From: Burkholderiales bacterium
GTDB lineage: Bacteria > Pseudomonadota > Gammaproteobacteria > Burkholderiales > Ga0077523
Length of the DNA: 64,000 bases
Direction of reading: 5' to 3'
Assembly (NCBI GenBank): GCA_019745565.1
Contig: JAIESW010000024.1
Location: 64,129 to 128,128, forward strand
Below the pieces are notes generated by a model that searched no databases, had not been told where the DNA came from, and worked only from the letters and a program-made list of their open reading frames with translations. Both the position numbers and the translations under genes were made by a program. Below, in pieces: positions 34,993 to 44,194 of this stretch (positions are counted from its first letter, which is position 1; each line of letters opens with the position of its first letter).

Positions 34993-36127
34993 CGAGATCG
35001 CCCCCGGCCAGCGCTTCGCGCCGCCGAGGCGTCCGGAATCCGTGGCAGGGTGGTCTTCGGTGGTGGGCCGCTGCTGCCTCGCGATCACCTTTGCGATGCT
35101 GTTCGCGGTACCGGCGTCGGCGGCGGACGACGTCTGTGGAGATGGCGGCATCGGCGGCACGGGCGCACCGGTCGCCGCTCACGCCGGTGAGGGCGACGGC
35201 TCCAATCCGGAACCGGTCGGCGGCATCGGCGGCACCGGCATCGTCGCGCGGCTCGCGCCCGGCGAGCGCGGCCGTGTGATCGGCACCATCACGCGGTTCG
35301 GGAGCATCTGCGTGAACCGGCTGCGCATCGCGTTCGAGGCAGACACGCCGACTGCGCGGGACGGTCGCGCCATACCGGCCGCGGACCTCCAGGTGGGTCA
35401 GATGGTGCGCGTCGAAGTCGCGCGCGGCGGCGACGCTCTGCGGGCGCAAAGCATCGTGCTGCTCGCGAGCCTGGTGGGCACCGTCACGGCCCGTGACGAG
35501 GAGGCACGCGTGTTCCGGGTGATGGGTCAGCCGGTCCGTTTGAGCCGCAGCACGTGGATCGGTATTTCCGGCACCGCCGTACCGGCGGTGGGTACCAAGG
35601 TGCGTGTGAGCGGCGTGATCGATCCCGCGGGCATCGTGGCCGCGTCGCGCCTGGATGGGGCCGGTGTGGACGAGCCCGACGCGATCATGGCGCGCGTACG
35701 GGAGATTGACGGCCGCTATCTGGCGGTGGGCGAAGTCCACGTGGAACTGGTTTCCGGTGAACCGGCCGAGCCGCCCGAACTGGGCGAGGAGGTGGCGGTC
35801 GCGGGGCGCTGGAACGGGGAGGCGCTCGTAGCGCAATCGCTGGCGCTGGCTCCGCGGGGCGCCTTCGGCGTCCGAGCCGCCAGCATCGAGGGCTTCCTGC
35901 ATGGATGCCGAAGCTCGGACGACCTGGGCCTGGACGGCCAGCAGCTCGACTTCGGGGCTGCACCGCCGCCCCGCGGATGGGTCGGCCGGCGCGTCGTGGC
36001 AGACGGCCATCTGCGCGAAGACGGCGTGTTCGAAGTGGAACGCGTCGTCCCGAGTCCGTTCGACGGAGATACCCCCGGGAAGGCGGTCGAGTTGCAGTGC
36101 ACGACGCGGTCGTCGCCTGGTAGCTGA
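34982..36127 (+). CDS. Exported DUF5666-type beta-barrel-repeat protein
   Basis: The 381-residue protein has an N-terminal export signal ([20 protein letters not shown], about residues 32-51). A Gly-rich stretch with repeated GGIGGTG follows. Then come several OB-like repeats of the DUF5666 kind, with lines such as [52 protein letters not shown] and [14 protein letters not shown]5666 domains are exported and uncharacterised. ATG 34982 has an AGGAG upstream and lies within the end of the DUF6502 gene. Confidence 0.75.
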   Translation: MQASEIAPGQRFAPPRRPESVAGWSSVVGRCCLAITFAMLFAVPASAADDVCGDGGIGGTGAPVAAHAGEGDGSNPEPVGGIGGTGIVARLAPGERGRVIGTITRFGSICVNRLRIAFEADTPTARDGRAIPAADLQVGQMVRVEVARGGDALRAQSIVLLASLVGTVTARDEEARVFRVMGQPVRLSRSTWIGISGTAVPAVGTKVRVSGVIDPAGIVAASRLDGAGVDEPDAIMARVREIDGRYLAVGEVHVELVSGEPAEPPELGEEVAVAGRWNGEALVAQSLALAPRGAFGVRAASIEGFLHGCRSSDDLGLDGQQLDFGAAPPPRGWVGRRVVADGHLREDGVFEVERVVPSPFDGDTPGKAVELQCTTRSSPGS

Positions 36128-36213
36128 ACCAGGATCGGCGCGGGATCCGCGTCGATTCAGGGGGTCCGGGATGGGGTATTCTTGCGCACTGCCGCATCCG
36201 TAGCTGCGCTCGC

Positions 36214-36408
36214 ATGTTCTCCGCCGTCCCGGACGTGCCGTCTCCCTGTATCCAGGTCTGTCGTCTCGATCCCGTCACCGGTCTGTGCGTGGGCTGCCTG
36301 CGCACCATGGACGAGATCGCGGGCTGGCTCGATCTTTCGCCGGTCGAGAAGCAGGAAGTCCTCGCGCATCTCGAGGAACGCCGCCAGCAGACTGCGCCCA
36401 GCACCTGA
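36214..36408 (+). CDS. DUF1289 small cysteine-motif protein
   Basis: The 64-residue DUF1289 protein has the signature [19 protein letters not shown] followed by [10 protein letters not shown]. Four conserved Cys are likely to bind a metal or Fe-S cluster. These proteins are widespread in proteobacteria (YdhL type) and their function is unproven. ATG start at 36214; a TATTCT hexamer about 35 bp upstream may be a -10 element. It is followed after 35 bp by the DUF2889 gene on the same strand. Confidence 0.85.
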   Translation: MFSAVPDVPSPCIQVCRLDPVTGLCVGCLRTMDEIAGWLDLSPVEKQEVLAHLEERRQQTAPST

Positions 36409-36443
36409 ACGATCCCGACGCCGACCTACACCGGTTACCGCCC

Positions 36444-37013
36444 TTGCCTCTTTCCAGACCCGCTGCCCGCCAGCCCATCCATACCCGTACCGTCCAATGC
36501 CGCGGCTACGCGCGCGACGACGGCCTGTGGGACATCGAAGGCCATCTGGTCGACACCAAGAGCTACGACCTGCCGAACGAGCATCGCCGCGATGGTGTCA
36601 TCCGCACCGGTGAGCCGTTGCACGAGATGTGGCTGAGGCTCACCGTCGACATCGATCTCAAGGTGCATGCCGTCGAAGCCGTCACCGAATGGGGTCCCTA
36701 CGCGGGATGCGGCGACATCACGCCCAACTTCCAGCGGTTGAAGGGCCTCACCATCAAGGCCGGCTGGACGCTCAAGACCCGCGAACTGGTTGGCGGCGTG
36801 GAGGGTTGCACCCATCTCGTGGAACTGCTCGGACCGGTGGCCACCACTGCGTTCCAGACCATCTACTCGGCGCGCGAGAAGCTGCGCCCCGCCGGTTCGG
36901 ACGGCCGGCGTCCGGGCCTGATCGGCACCTGTCACATGTACGCGCCGGACGGCGCGATCGTCCGCGAACGCTGGCCGCGCTGGGCCACGGGGACGGCGGA
37001 AGAGCGCGGATGA
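36444..37013 (+). CDS. DUF2889 domain-containing protein
   Basis: DUF2889 protein of 189 residues containing CRGYARDDGLWDIEGHLVDT near the N-terminus and a Cys-rich middle (GPYAGCGDITPNF). The C-terminal part has HLVELLGPVATTAFQTIY. I place the start at TTG 36444 because family members begin with a Pro-Leu-Ser leader followed closely by the HTR and CRGY motifs; no SD is obvious. Function unknown. Its stop overlaps the next gene (ATGA). Confidence 0.8.
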   Translation: MPLSRPAARQPIHTRTVQCRGYARDDGLWDIEGHLVDTKSYDLPNEHRRDGVIRTGEPLHEMWLRLTVDIDLKVHAVEAVTEWGPYAGCGDITPNFQRLKGLTIKAGWTLKTRELVGGVEGCTHLVELLGPVATTAFQTIYSAREKLRPAGSDGRRPGLIGTCHMYAPDGAIVRERWPRWATGTAEERG

Positions 37014-37414
37014 AGCGCGCCAAGCGCCAGCACCGACCGGTCGTCGCGATCCATGTCGAGCCGGCGATCCGGCAGGCGTTCAACGAGCAGTTCGGATTCA
37101 ACGCGGAGCGTCGCTCGGTGACCGTGGGCCGCAAGACCGCGAGTCACGAGTTCGCGCTGCACGATGCCGGGAAGACGCTGGGTGCGATCGTGCTGCCCTC
37201 CGACCGCGCCTTCGATACCGCAGCCGCGGAGATCCTGTGGTTGTGTCTGTGGGAAGGCCCGGAACGTCGCGTGATCATCACCAGCGAGCTCGAACTCGCG
37301 CAGCGGCTGGTGACGGTGTTCCACGGCTGCTATTTCCCGACGCAGATCGAAGCGTTTCATTTCGATGCGGCATCGCGATCGTTCTACCGGGCGGGGCGCT
37401 TGGGTGCAGACTGA
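37010..37414 (+). CDS. Hypothetical protein, translationally coupled to DUF2889 gene
   Basis: A 134-residue soluble protein that I do not recognise. It has a basic N-terminus (KRAKRQHRP), an alpha/beta-looking middle (GAIVLPSDRAFDTAAAEILW) and a C-terminal aromatic-rich stretch (FHGCYFPTQIEAFHFDAASR). No signal peptide or TM segment. The ATGA overlap with the DUF2889 gene argues that it is a real gene acting with it. It is followed by a family B inverted repeat. Confidence 0.65.
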   Translation: MKRAKRQHRPVVAIHVEPAIRQAFNEQFGFNAERRSVTVGRKTASHEFALHDAGKTLGAIVLPSDRAFDTAAAEILWLCLWEGPERRVIITSELELAQRLVTVFHGCYFPTQIEAFHFDAASRSFYRAGRLGAD

Positions 37415-37440
37415 GAGTTGTTAAGGACCCGCAAGACCTA

Positions 37441-37531
37441 GCTCTCAACGCGGCGGACGCGAAGGGGTAAAGAGCCCTGCAAGCTTCCCTGCTCTTGCCT
37501 CTCCGCCGCGTCCGCCGTGTCCGCCGCGTTG
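37441..37531. repeat. Intergenic inverted repeat, family B copy 1
   Basis: CAACGCGGCGGAC (37446-37458) and its exact complement (37519-37531) close a long hairpin, and the right arm holds three CCGCCG units. The left arm CTCTCAACGCGGCGGACGCG followed by GGGGTAAAG is repeated at 56.8 kb. It fills the gap between the hypothetical gene and the CoA-transferase gene. Confidence 0.85.
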
Positions 37532-37601
37532 TGCGCTTAGCATTGCAGTACAAACGCAAAATAAGAGACGCAGTGCTTCGAAATCCATATCGGGAGGACG
37601 C

Positions 37602-38780
37602 TTGAGCAAGCCACTCGCAGGAATACGGGTGCTGGATCTGACGCGGCTGTTGCCGGGCCCGGTCTGCACGTTGCACCTGGCGGATCTCGGTGCCGACGTC
37701 ATCAAGATCGAGGACACGGGGCCGGGTGACTACGCCCGCACGCTCGGGGCGCCGGCGGGGCGCGAAGCACCGGTGTTCCTGGCGATCAACCGCAACAAGC
37801 GCGGACTCCGTCTCGATCTCAAGCAGCGCGAAGGCGTCGAGACCTTTCTCGACCTCGCGCGCACCGCGCACATCGTGGTGGAAAGTTTCCGGCCTGGCGT
37901 CGTCGATCGACTGGGAGTCGGCTACGAAGCCGTGCGGAACGTGAACAAGGCGATCGTGTACTGCGCGATCTCCGGCTACGGACAGACCGGTCCCTATCGC
38001 GAACTCGCCGGGCATGATCTCAACTACAACAGCATCGCGGGCTTCACGGACCAGGTCGGATCGGCGGACGGCGACCCGGTGATTCCGAATCTGCAGGTGG
38101 CCGACATCCTCGGCGGCGCCGTGGTCCCTGCCATGGGCATTCTCGCCGCACTGGTGGATGCGCAGCGCACCGGCGAGGGCCGGTTCGTCGACGTGGCGAT
38201 GACGGAGGGTGTTCTCGTTCACAACCTGCAGGCGCTGTCGGCGATGGCGCTGGAGGGGAAGCCGCGGCCGCGCGGTCGCGACCTGCTCTCGGGCCGCGAG
38301 GCCTGCTACAACGTGTATCGCACGGCCGACGGACGCCACATGGCGGTCGGTGCGCTCGAGACCAAGTTCTGGAACGAGGTCTGCGATGTGCTGGAGCGCC
38401 CCGATCTCAAGACCTGCCACTGGGCGATGGGTGGCGACCCCGCTCCGGCGGTCGAAGCGCTGCGCAGGATCTTCGCTTCACGGACCCAGGCGCAATGGGT
38501 GGCGGCGTTCGAAGGCCGCGATTGCTGCGTGACACCGGTGCTGACTCTCGACGAAGCCGAGCGCGATCCGCAGCACGAGGCGCGCGAAATGTTCGTGCAT
38601 GCGGCGCATCCGCGTGCCGGCGACGTGCTGCAGTTCGCGCCGCCGTTCAAACTCTCACGCTTCGACTTCGAAGTGGAGCGGCCGGCCCCTGCGGCCGGCG
38701 AGCACGCTGAGGAGATCCTCGTTGCGCTCGGCTACGACGGCGCGAAGATCGCCGGCCTCAAGGCGCGACGGGTGATCTGA
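37602..38780 (+). CDS. CaiB/BaiF family CoA-transferase (class III)
   Basis: Formyl-CoA transferase/racemase-family protein of 392 residues. It opens with LAGIRVLDLTRLLPGPVCT, then LADLGADVIKIE and NRNKRGLRLDLK, and AGHDLNYNSIAGF with the His/Asp region used by alpha-methylacyl-CoA racemase. VADILGGAVVPAMGILAAL and GEGRFVDVAM follow. Residues suggest the racemase or CoA-transferase subgroup; the substrate cannot be fixed. TTG start with GGGAGG about 7 bp upstream. Confidence 0.85.
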   Translation: MSKPLAGIRVLDLTRLLPGPVCTLHLADLGADVIKIEDTGPGDYARTLGAPAGREAPVFLAINRNKRGLRLDLKQREGVETFLDLARTAHIVVESFRPGVVDRLGVGYEAVRNVNKAIVYCAISGYGQTGPYRELAGHDLNYNSIAGFTDQVGSADGDPVIPNLQVADILGGAVVPAMGILAALVDAQRTGEGRFVDVAMTEGVLVHNLQALSAMALEGKPRPRGRDLLSGREACYNVYRTADGRHMAVGALETKFWNEVCDVLERPDLKTCHWAMGGDPAPAVEALRRIFASRTQAQWVAAFEGRDCCVTPVLTLDEAERDPQHEAREMFVHAAHPRAGDVLQFAPPFKLSRFDFEVERPAPAAGEHAEEILVALGYDGAKIAGLKARRVI

Positions 38781-38781
38781 A

Positions 38782-39672
38782 TCACTGCTCTTCGCCGGTA
38801 CCTTCGATCCAGTAGGTGACGGTGGTGGGATGGGCGCCGATCCAGCGTCGCGCTGCGTCGCGCGGAGTCATCTTCTCCACGTTCACCCAGTAGTCCATCT
38901 CGGTCACCGCACGCAGCGACAACTCGATGCGGCTCAGCATCGCCCGCTGCTTCTTAGAAAGCTTCGACGCGAACTCGCGATTCGCGACCAGGTAGGCGAC
39001 GTTGGATCCGCCGAGGAACTGCTGCGGCTCGTCCAGGATGCGCAGCTTGTAGGCGCGGTTGAGATACTGCGGCTGCCACAGCGGCATCACGAACCAGTCG
39101 CCGGCGGCCATGCGTTCGTTGATGTTGGCGAGCCACTCCTTCGCCGGACCGGGCACCAGTTCATAGCCGGCTTCGCCGAGGCCGTACGAGTCGAAGATCT
39201 TCTTCGAGCCGATCATGATGCCGCTGTCGGGCAGCGTGCCGCGGATGGCCTTGACCATCTTCGCGGCCACCTCGGGCTTCTTCAGATCCGCGACGCTCTT
39301 CACGTCGGACTCGGGGACGTAGGCCGGCACCGCCCAGAATAGCTTCGCGTCCTCGAAGAGCGGGCCGAGCTTGACCAGGTTCTGCTGGTACTCGTTCCAG
39401 TACTGCGCGTGGGCGTACGGCAGCCAGGCGGCCACGTACAGGTCGAGATCGCCCTTCGCGACCAGCGGGTAGATGTTGCTGTGACTGCCCGCCTTGAGCG
39501 AGACGTTCCAGCCGGAACGCTCTAACAGGAGCTGGATCACGCTGGCCGTGGCTTCGTAGAAGCTCAGGTTGACGTGGCCGATGTTGACGCTGTCGGCCCG
39601 GGCGGGCGCGGTGAGCTGCAGGCACAGGACGGCGCCGGCGAGCGCGGCGGTGCAGCGCTGGAGCAATTTCAT
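38782..39672 (-). CDS. Periplasmic glycine betaine/choline-type ABC substrate-binding protein
   Basis: OpuAC/ProX-family binding protein of 296 residues with a signal peptide (LQRCTAALAGAVLCLQLTAPARA). Family segments are VNIGHVNLSFYEATASVIQ, GDLDLYVAAWLPYAHAQYW with aromatic residues of the quaternary-amine cage, and a C-terminal ITEMDYW-like WVNVEKMTPRDAARRWI. No permease or ATPase genes are adjacent, so it is an orphan that must use a distant transporter or act as a sensor. ATG 39699 is an alternative start. The link to methylated amines is notable given the NMG genes 13 kb away. Confidence 0.85.
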   Translation of the reverse strand: MKLLQRCTAALAGAVLCLQLTAPARADSVNIGHVNLSFYEATASVIQLLLERSGWNVSLKAGSHSNIYPLVAKGDLDLYVAAWLPYAHAQYWNEYQQNLVKLGPLFEDAKLFWAVPAYVPESDVKSVADLKKPEVAAKMVKAIRGTLPDSGIMIGSKKIFDSYGLGEAGYELVPGPAKEWLANINERMAAGDWFVMPLWQPQYLNRAYKLRILDEPQQFLGGSNVAYLVANREFASKLSKKQRAMLSRIELSLRAVTEMDYWVNVEKMTPRDAARRWIGAHPTTVTYWIEGTGEEQ

Positions 39673-39755
39673 GGAAGGCTTGCCTCTTGGAATGTGCACG
39701 ATCCGCCGGCGGCAGCGCCACCGACAGACCGTGGATTATGGGGCAAGCTATTAGT

Positions 39756-40190
39756 TCAACGAGCGGCCAGCGAACCGTGGCCGATCCTGACCGCCCACGT
39801 CGGACGCCACACGAATGCACCGTCGCCGATCAGGGCGTGCACGGCCGAGACGGCAGCCAGGAACACCGGGTACTCCCACCCGCCACCGGGGCTCGTGAAC
39901 ACCCAGCCGTTGGGCCAGTGCACCCACGCCGCCACCAGCAGGATGGGGATGAGCAGCACCGACACGAAGCGACCTTGCAGGCCGAGCAGGATGGCGGTGC
40001 CGCCCAGCAACTCCGCGGCGACCACGGGGTAGACCAGTACGCCGGGTAAGCCGACCGAGTCGAAGAACTGCGCGGCGCCGGGCAGGGTGAACACCAGGAT
40101 CTTGAGCAGCGCGTGGGAGATCCACATGGCGCCGAGTGCCACGCGCAGCAGCAGCGCACCCCAGTCGGCGGAAGTCGATGATGCGTTCAT
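39756..40190 (-). CDS. DoxX family membrane protein
   Basis: DoxX-like protein of 144 residues with four hydrophobic helices. Landmarks are ALLLRVALGAMWISHALLK, VVAAELLGGTAILLGL and VAAWVHWPNGWVFTSPGGGWEY. DoxX proteins are linked to thiosulfate:quinone oxidoreductase and to thiol-redox and oxidative-stress membrane complexes. It has a good SD (AGGAGAAG) and lies 48 bp after the rhodanese gene, so the two probably form a sulfur-redox operon. Confidence 0.85.
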   Translation of the reverse strand: MNASSTSADWGALLLRVALGAMWISHALLKILVFTLPGAAQFFDSVGLPGVLVYPVVAAELLGGTAILLGLQGRFVSVLLIPILLVAAWVHWPNGWVFTSPGGGWEYPVFLAAVSAVHALIGDGAFVWRPTWAVRIGHGSLAAR

Positions 40191-40238
40191 GATCTTCTCC
40201 TGTGATGGATGTCGAAGTCCCCGTCCCCATTCCCGCGA

Positions 40239-40583
40239 CTACGCGCCGACCGGCACGGCGGAATTGAAAGGCAGCCCCGCCGCCTCCCAATCCTGCTTTC
40301 CGCCCGTGTAGACGCGCACGTTTTCGTAGCCGAGCTGCGTCAGGCGCCGCGCGGCGATGTGCGAGTTCTGGCAGGTGGTGCTGGCGCAGTACACGACGAC
40401 CGGCGCGGACTTCGACGGGATGAGTCCGGCGGCCAGGGCGTCCACCTGGTCGTGCGGCATGTGCAGCGCGCCCGGCAGGTGCTTCTGCGCGTAGTACTTC
40501 TCGGGCAGGGCTTCGAGCACGACCGGCGGCGTGGCGGATTGCAGGCTGGCGGCGAGGGCTTCGCGGCTGATGGTCTGGTTCAT
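40239..40583 (-). CDS. Rhodanese-like domain protein
   Basis: Single-domain rhodanese of 114 residues with the active-site Cys in VVYCASTTCQNS. The family segments HLPGALHMPHDQ and YENVRVYTGGKQDWEAAGLP are present. It probably carries persulfide sulfur for the DoxX partner or for general thiol chemistry. ATG 40583 follows AAAGGAAA. It is divergent from a MarR regulator gene, and the 120-bp gap carries an obvious operator-like inverted repeat. Confidence 0.9.
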   Translation of the reverse strand: MNQTISREALAASLQSATPPVVLEALPEKYYAQKHLPGALHMPHDQVDALAAGLIPSKSAPVVVYCASTTCQNSHIAARRLTQLGYENVRVYTGGKQDWEAAGLPFNSAVPVGA

Positions 40584-40618
40584 GGGGTTTCCTTTCTGCA
40601 AGTTGGCAATAAGTTGAG

Positions 40619-40680
40619 TTCACAATCATTGCGATTGCAATTACATGTTGCTTGATTGTGATTGTGAATGCAACTATTAT
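40619..40680 (+). promoter_or_regulatory. MarR promoter and operator region
   Basis: TTGATT (40652-40657), a 17-bp spacer and TATTAT (40675-40680) form a good promoter for the MarR gene. The inverted repeat TTCACAATCA (40619-40628) and TGATTGTGAA (40659-40668) overlaps it, and several TTGC/GCAA half-sites lie inside. The region is markedly AT-rich compared with its surroundings. It is suited to MarR control of both divergent directions. Confidence 0.65.
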
Positions 40681-40703
40681 TTTTGCAACGAAGGAGATCG
40701 ACC

Positions 40704-41189
40704 ATGGGAAGGGCATTCGAAACGCCGGCGGGATCGGTGTGGCCGCTGTTCCTGACGGCCCACGCGGTGCTGGTGGAGCGCATCGAGGCGCGCCTGGCGG
40801 GAGCGGGCCTGCCGCCACTCGCTTGGTACGACGTGTTGTGGGCGCTCGAGCGGGCGCCGGAGCGGCGGCTGCGCATGAGCGAACTGGCCGACCACGTGGT
40901 CCTGTCGCGCAGCAACCTCACACGGCTGGTGGATCGCCTCGAGGAAGCCGGTCTGGTGGCGCGCGAACGTTCCGAGGAGGACCGCCGCGGCGCCTATGCG
41001 GTCATCACGACCGCGGGCCGGGAAGTGCGGCGGAAGATGTGGCCGACCTACGAGGCCGGCATCCGCGAGGTCTTCGATTCACAGCTCGGGGAAGCTGAGG
41101 CACGCCCCATGGCGGCCGCCCTGCAGCGCATGCTGGATGCGGCACGCGGTGTCCCGAGCCGCGCGGCGCCGGTCAAGCGCGCGCGCTGA
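40704..41189 (+). CDS. MarR family transcriptional regulator
   Basis: MarR protein of 161 residues with the winged-helix core LRMSELADHVVLSRSNLTRL, then VDRLEEAGLVARERSEEDRRGAYAVITTAG. Helices at both ends serve dimerisation. ATG 40704 has AAGGAG upstream. It probably represses itself and the divergent rhodanese-DoxX pair, with a redox-active or phenolic ligand as inducer in analogy to the family. It is convergent with nudC. Confidence 0.9.
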   Translation: MGRAFETPAGSVWPLFLTAHAVLVERIEARLAGAGLPPLAWYDVLWALERAPERRLRMSELADHVVLSRSNLTRLVDRLEEAGLVARERSEEDRRGAYAVITTAGREVRRKMWPTYEAGIREVFDSQLGEAEARPMAAALQRMLDAARGVPSRAAPVKRAR

Positions 41190-41198
41190 AGCCGGCGA

Positions 41199-42020
41199 CT
41201 ACGTTTTCCAGACGCTGTCGATCAACCGCCGCGCGATGCTCAGCCGTCCCGGCAGCACGGGCGGTGGGCGCTGGCGCGTGAACCAGTCGGCTGCTTCGAT
41301 CTCACCTTGCTGGGGCACGATGTCGCCGCGCACCCAGTCGCAATGGAACGCGACCATCAGCGAATGGGGAAACGGCCAGGGCTGGCTCGAGAAGTAGCGC
41401 ACGTTCGTCACTTCCACGCCGACTTCCTCCTTCACCTCGCGAATCAGGCACTGCTCCAGGCTTTCGCCGGGTTCGACGAAGCCGGCGAGTGCGCTGAACA
41501 TGCCCGGCGCGAAATGCGGCGAGCGGGCAAGCAGCAACTCATCACCGCGATGAACCAGCGCCATCGCCACCGGCGCCAGCCGCGGATAGTGCACCTGACC
41601 GCAGTTGGGGCAGGCGCGGGAACGCTCCGCGAGTTTGCGTTCGGTCGGCGTGCCGCACCGGCCGCAGAACTGATGCGACCGGTCCCAGTCCATGATCTGG
41701 ACCGCGCGCCCGGCAAGCGCGAAGGTGTCGTCGTCGATGGCGCCGAACAGGCTGCGCAGCCCGGCCCAGGTCATTTTCTCCGGCGGTTCCGTTTCCTCCG
41801 TGCACTCGGCCGAGTAGACATGGGCGTCGCCCAAGACGCCGAGGAACTGCGAGCGGATCGGCGCGAGCCCCAGCTCGTCGAGACTCCGGACGAACGGCAC
41901 GTGCGCGCGACCCTCCTCTTTCCGGACCAGCAGGTTGGCACCGCGGAACACGAACCACCAAGCCTCGCCCCGCTGCGCCTGCGGCGGGGCGAGCAGCGGG
42001 ATGAAGATGTCGCCGGCCAT
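41199..42020 (-). CDS. nudC: NAD(+) diphosphatase
   Basis: Nudix hydrolase of 273 residues acting on NADH/NAD and on NAD-capped RNA. It shows a zinc ribbon (CGRCG and CPNCG), the Nudix box GFVEPGESLEQCLIREVKEE with VGVEV, and the NudC-specific SQPWPFPHSLM downstream. The ATG overlaps the lpdA stop (TGATG), so the two are translationally coupled. ATG 42020 is chosen over TTG 42023. Confidence 0.95.
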   Translation of the reverse strand: MAGDIFIPLLAPPQAQRGEAWWFVFRGANLLVRKEEGRAHVPFVRSLDELGLAPIRSQFLGVLGDAHVYSAECTEETEPPEKMTWAGLRSLFGAIDDDTFALAGRAVQIMDWDRSHQFCGRCGTPTERKLAERSRACPNCGQVHYPRLAPVAMALVHRGDELLLARSPHFAPGMFSALAGFVEPGESLEQCLIREVKEEVGVEVTNVRYFSSQPWPFPHSLMVAFHCDWVRGDIVPQQGEIEAADWFTRQRPPPVLPGRLSIARRLIDSVWKT

Positions 42021-43792
42021 CAACGCTTGGGCATGTAGAGGTCGGTGATGCTGCCCTCCGCGATCTCGGCAGCGAAGAACACGGTCTCCGAAAGCGTCGG
42101 ATGCGGGTGGATGGTGAGGCCGATGTCTTCGGCATCCGCGCCCATCTCCAGCGCGAGCACGGTCTCCGCGATCAACTCGCCGGCGTTCGGGCCGACCATC
42201 GCGGCACCGAGCAGCCGTCGCGTGCCCTTCTCGAACAGCAGTTTGGTCATTCCCTCGTCGCGCCCGGTGGCGAGCGCGCGGCCGCTGGCGGCCCAGGGGA
42301 ACGTCGCCTTCTCGTATTCGATGCCCTGGGCCTTGGCGTGCGTTTCGGTGAGTCCCATCCAGGCCACCTCGGGGTCGGTGTACGCCACCGACGGGATGGT
42401 CCGTGCGTCGAACGCACCCTTGTGGCCCGCAATGATCTCCGCGGCGAGCTTCCCTTCGTGCGTGGCCTTGTGCGCGAGCATCGGCTCACCGCACACGTCG
42501 CCGATGGCGTAGATGTGCGGGACGTTGGTGCGCTGCTGCTTGTCCACGGGAACGTAGCCGCGCTCGTTCACGGTGACGCCTGCCTGGTCGGCAGCGATGT
42601 CGCGGCCGTTCGGGCGGCGTCCCACAGCCATTAGCACCCGGTCGTAGACCTGCGGTGCCGGCGCGCCTTCGCCTTCGAAGGTGGCTTCCAGCCCGGCCTT
42701 GGTCGCGGTGAGTTTCGCGACCTTGGTCTTGAGCAGGATCGCCTCGTACTTCTTCTCGATGACTTTGTGCAGCGGCTTCACCACGTCGCGATCGGCCCCG
42801 GGGATCAGGCCGTCGGCGAGTTCCACCACACTGATCTTCGAACCGAGCGCGTGATACACGCACGCCATCTCGAGGCCGATGATGCCGCCGCCGATGACCA
42901 GCAGGCGCTTTGGGACCTCCTGCAGTTCGAGGGCGCCGGTGGAATCCATCAGCCGCACGTCGTCGTAGGGGAAGCCGGGAATGCGTGCCACCGACGAGCC
43001 GGCCGCGATGATGCAGTGATCGAACGATACCGTCTTCCGCCCGCCATCGGCGGTCGCGACTTCGATCATGTGCGGCGAGGTGAACTTGCCCACGCCGGTC
43101 ACGACCTCCACCTTGCGCTGCTTGGCCAGGCCGCCCAGACCCTTGGTCAACCGCACGACGATGCCGTTCTTCCAGGCGCGCAGCGCGTCGATGTCGATCT
43201 CGGGCTTCGCGAACTTCACGCCGAAGTGCGACATCTCGTCGGCCTCCGACACTACGCGCGCCGCGTGCAGCAGCGCCTTCGAGGGAATGCAGCCGACGTT
43301 GAGACAGACGCCACCGAGCGTCGGATAGCGTTCGATGAGGACCACCTTCTTGCCGAGATCGGCGGCACGGAACGCCGCAGTGTAGCCGCCGGGGCCGGAC
43401 CCCAGCACGACCACTTCGGCATGCACGTCCCCCTTCACGACCGACGAAGCTGTCGCAGGTGCAGGCTTGGGCGCGGGGACGGCCGAGGGTGCGGAAGGAG
43501 CCGCGGGCGCCGGGGCCGGCGCGGTCGCAGGAGCCGCCGCGGCAGCCGCGCCGCTCGCCTCCAGCATCAGGATCAGCGTCCCCTGGGAGACCTTGTCGCC
43601 CACCTTGATCTTCAGTTCCTTCACGACGCCGGCGGCAGGCGCGGGCACTTCCATGGTCGCCTTGTCGGATTCGAGCGTGATGAGCGAATCCTCCGCCGCG
43701 ACCGTGTCGCCGGGCTTCACCAGCAGTTCGATGACGGGTACGTCCTTGAAGTCGCCGATGTCGGGCACGCGGACTTCGATCACGTTAGGCAA
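42020..43792 (-). CDS. lpdA: Dihydrolipoyl dehydrogenase with N-terminal lipoyl domain
   Basis: E3 component of 590 residues with a lipoyl domain (about 1-80, lipoyl Lys in [12 protein letters not shown]). An Ala/Pro linker (about 82-118) and the flavoprotein core follow, with redox CxxxxC in [13 protein letters not shown] and C-terminal HPHPTLSE. This lipoyl-E3 architecture is typical of betaproteobacterial pyruvate dehydrogenase. The E1 and E2 genes are not in the window, and the upstream neighbour is a membrane-tail hypothetical gene. TTG start with GGGAG upstream. Confidence 0.95.
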   Translation of the reverse strand: MPNVIEVRVPDIGDFKDVPVIELLVKPGDTVAAEDSLITLESDKATMEVPAPAAGVVKELKIKVGDKVSQGTLILMLEASGAAAAAAPATAPAPAPAAPSAPSAVPAPKPAPATASSVVKGDVHAEVVVLGSGPGGYTAAFRAADLGKKVVLIERYPTLGGVCLNVGCIPSKALLHAARVVSEADEMSHFGVKFAKPEIDIDALRAWKNGIVVRLTKGLGGLAKQRKVEVVTGVGKFTSPHMIEVATADGGRKTVSFDHCIIAAGSSVARIPGFPYDDVRLMDSTGALELQEVPKRLLVIGGGIIGLEMACVYHALGSKISVVELADGLIPGADRDVVKPLHKVIEKKYEAILLKTKVAKLTATKAGLEATFEGEGAPAPQVYDRVLMAVGRRPNGRDIAADQAGVTVNERGYVPVDKQQRTNVPHIYAIGDVCGEPMLAHKATHEGKLAAEIIAGHKGAFDARTIPSVAYTDPEVAWMGLTETHAKAQGIEYEKATFPWAASGRALATGRDEGMTKLLFEKGTRRLLGAAMVGPNAGELIAETVLALEMGADAEDIGLTIHPHPTLSETVFFAAEIAEGSITDLYMPKR

Positions 43793-43820
43793 GAGAACAC
43801 TCCCGGGTTGTGGTTCGGTT

Positions 43821-44183
43821 TTATCGCGTCCAGGCGACGATCAGCGCGATCACGGCGACGATCACCGAGACGGCGGTGATCCAGGTCAGCGCGCGCATGC
43901 GCGCCGTGATGGCGCGAAAACTCTCGGTGAGCGCCTTGGACTGCGCGTCCATGGCGGCCGTCTGGGATTCGGAATAGCTGCGCAGGCGTTCGAGGTTGGA
44001 CTTGAGTACCTCGATCTCGAACTTGAGTTGCTCGGCCCCCGGCACCGGCGTCGACGTGGTCGGCGGCACCGGTTCGTTGTTCGCCGCGGTCTTGCGGAAA
44101 TCGCGCACGAATTCCGGCACGCGCGAGGCCGCCTTGGCTATCTCGCCCCACGGTGCATGTTTGAGGACTCCCCACCACGCCAT
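43821..44183 (-). CDS. Hypothetical tail-anchored coiled-coil protein
   Basis: A 120-residue protein with a helical, probably coiled-coil, middle (about 50-95, [20 protein letters not shown]). A single hydrophobic segment lies at the very C-terminus ([17 protein letters not shown]), implying tail anchoring with the body in the cytoplasm. I do not recognise a family. It lies 11 bp after proA on the same strand and 28 bp before lpdA, so it may be co-transcribed with them. Confidence 0.65.
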   Translation of the reverse strand: MAWWGVLKHAPWGEIAKAASRVPEFVRDFRKTAANNEPVPPTTSTPVPGAEQLKFEIEVLKSNLERLRSYSESQTAAMDAQSKALTESFRAITARMRALTWITAVSVIVAVIALIVAWTR

Positions 44184-44194
44184 GGGCGGTCGCC

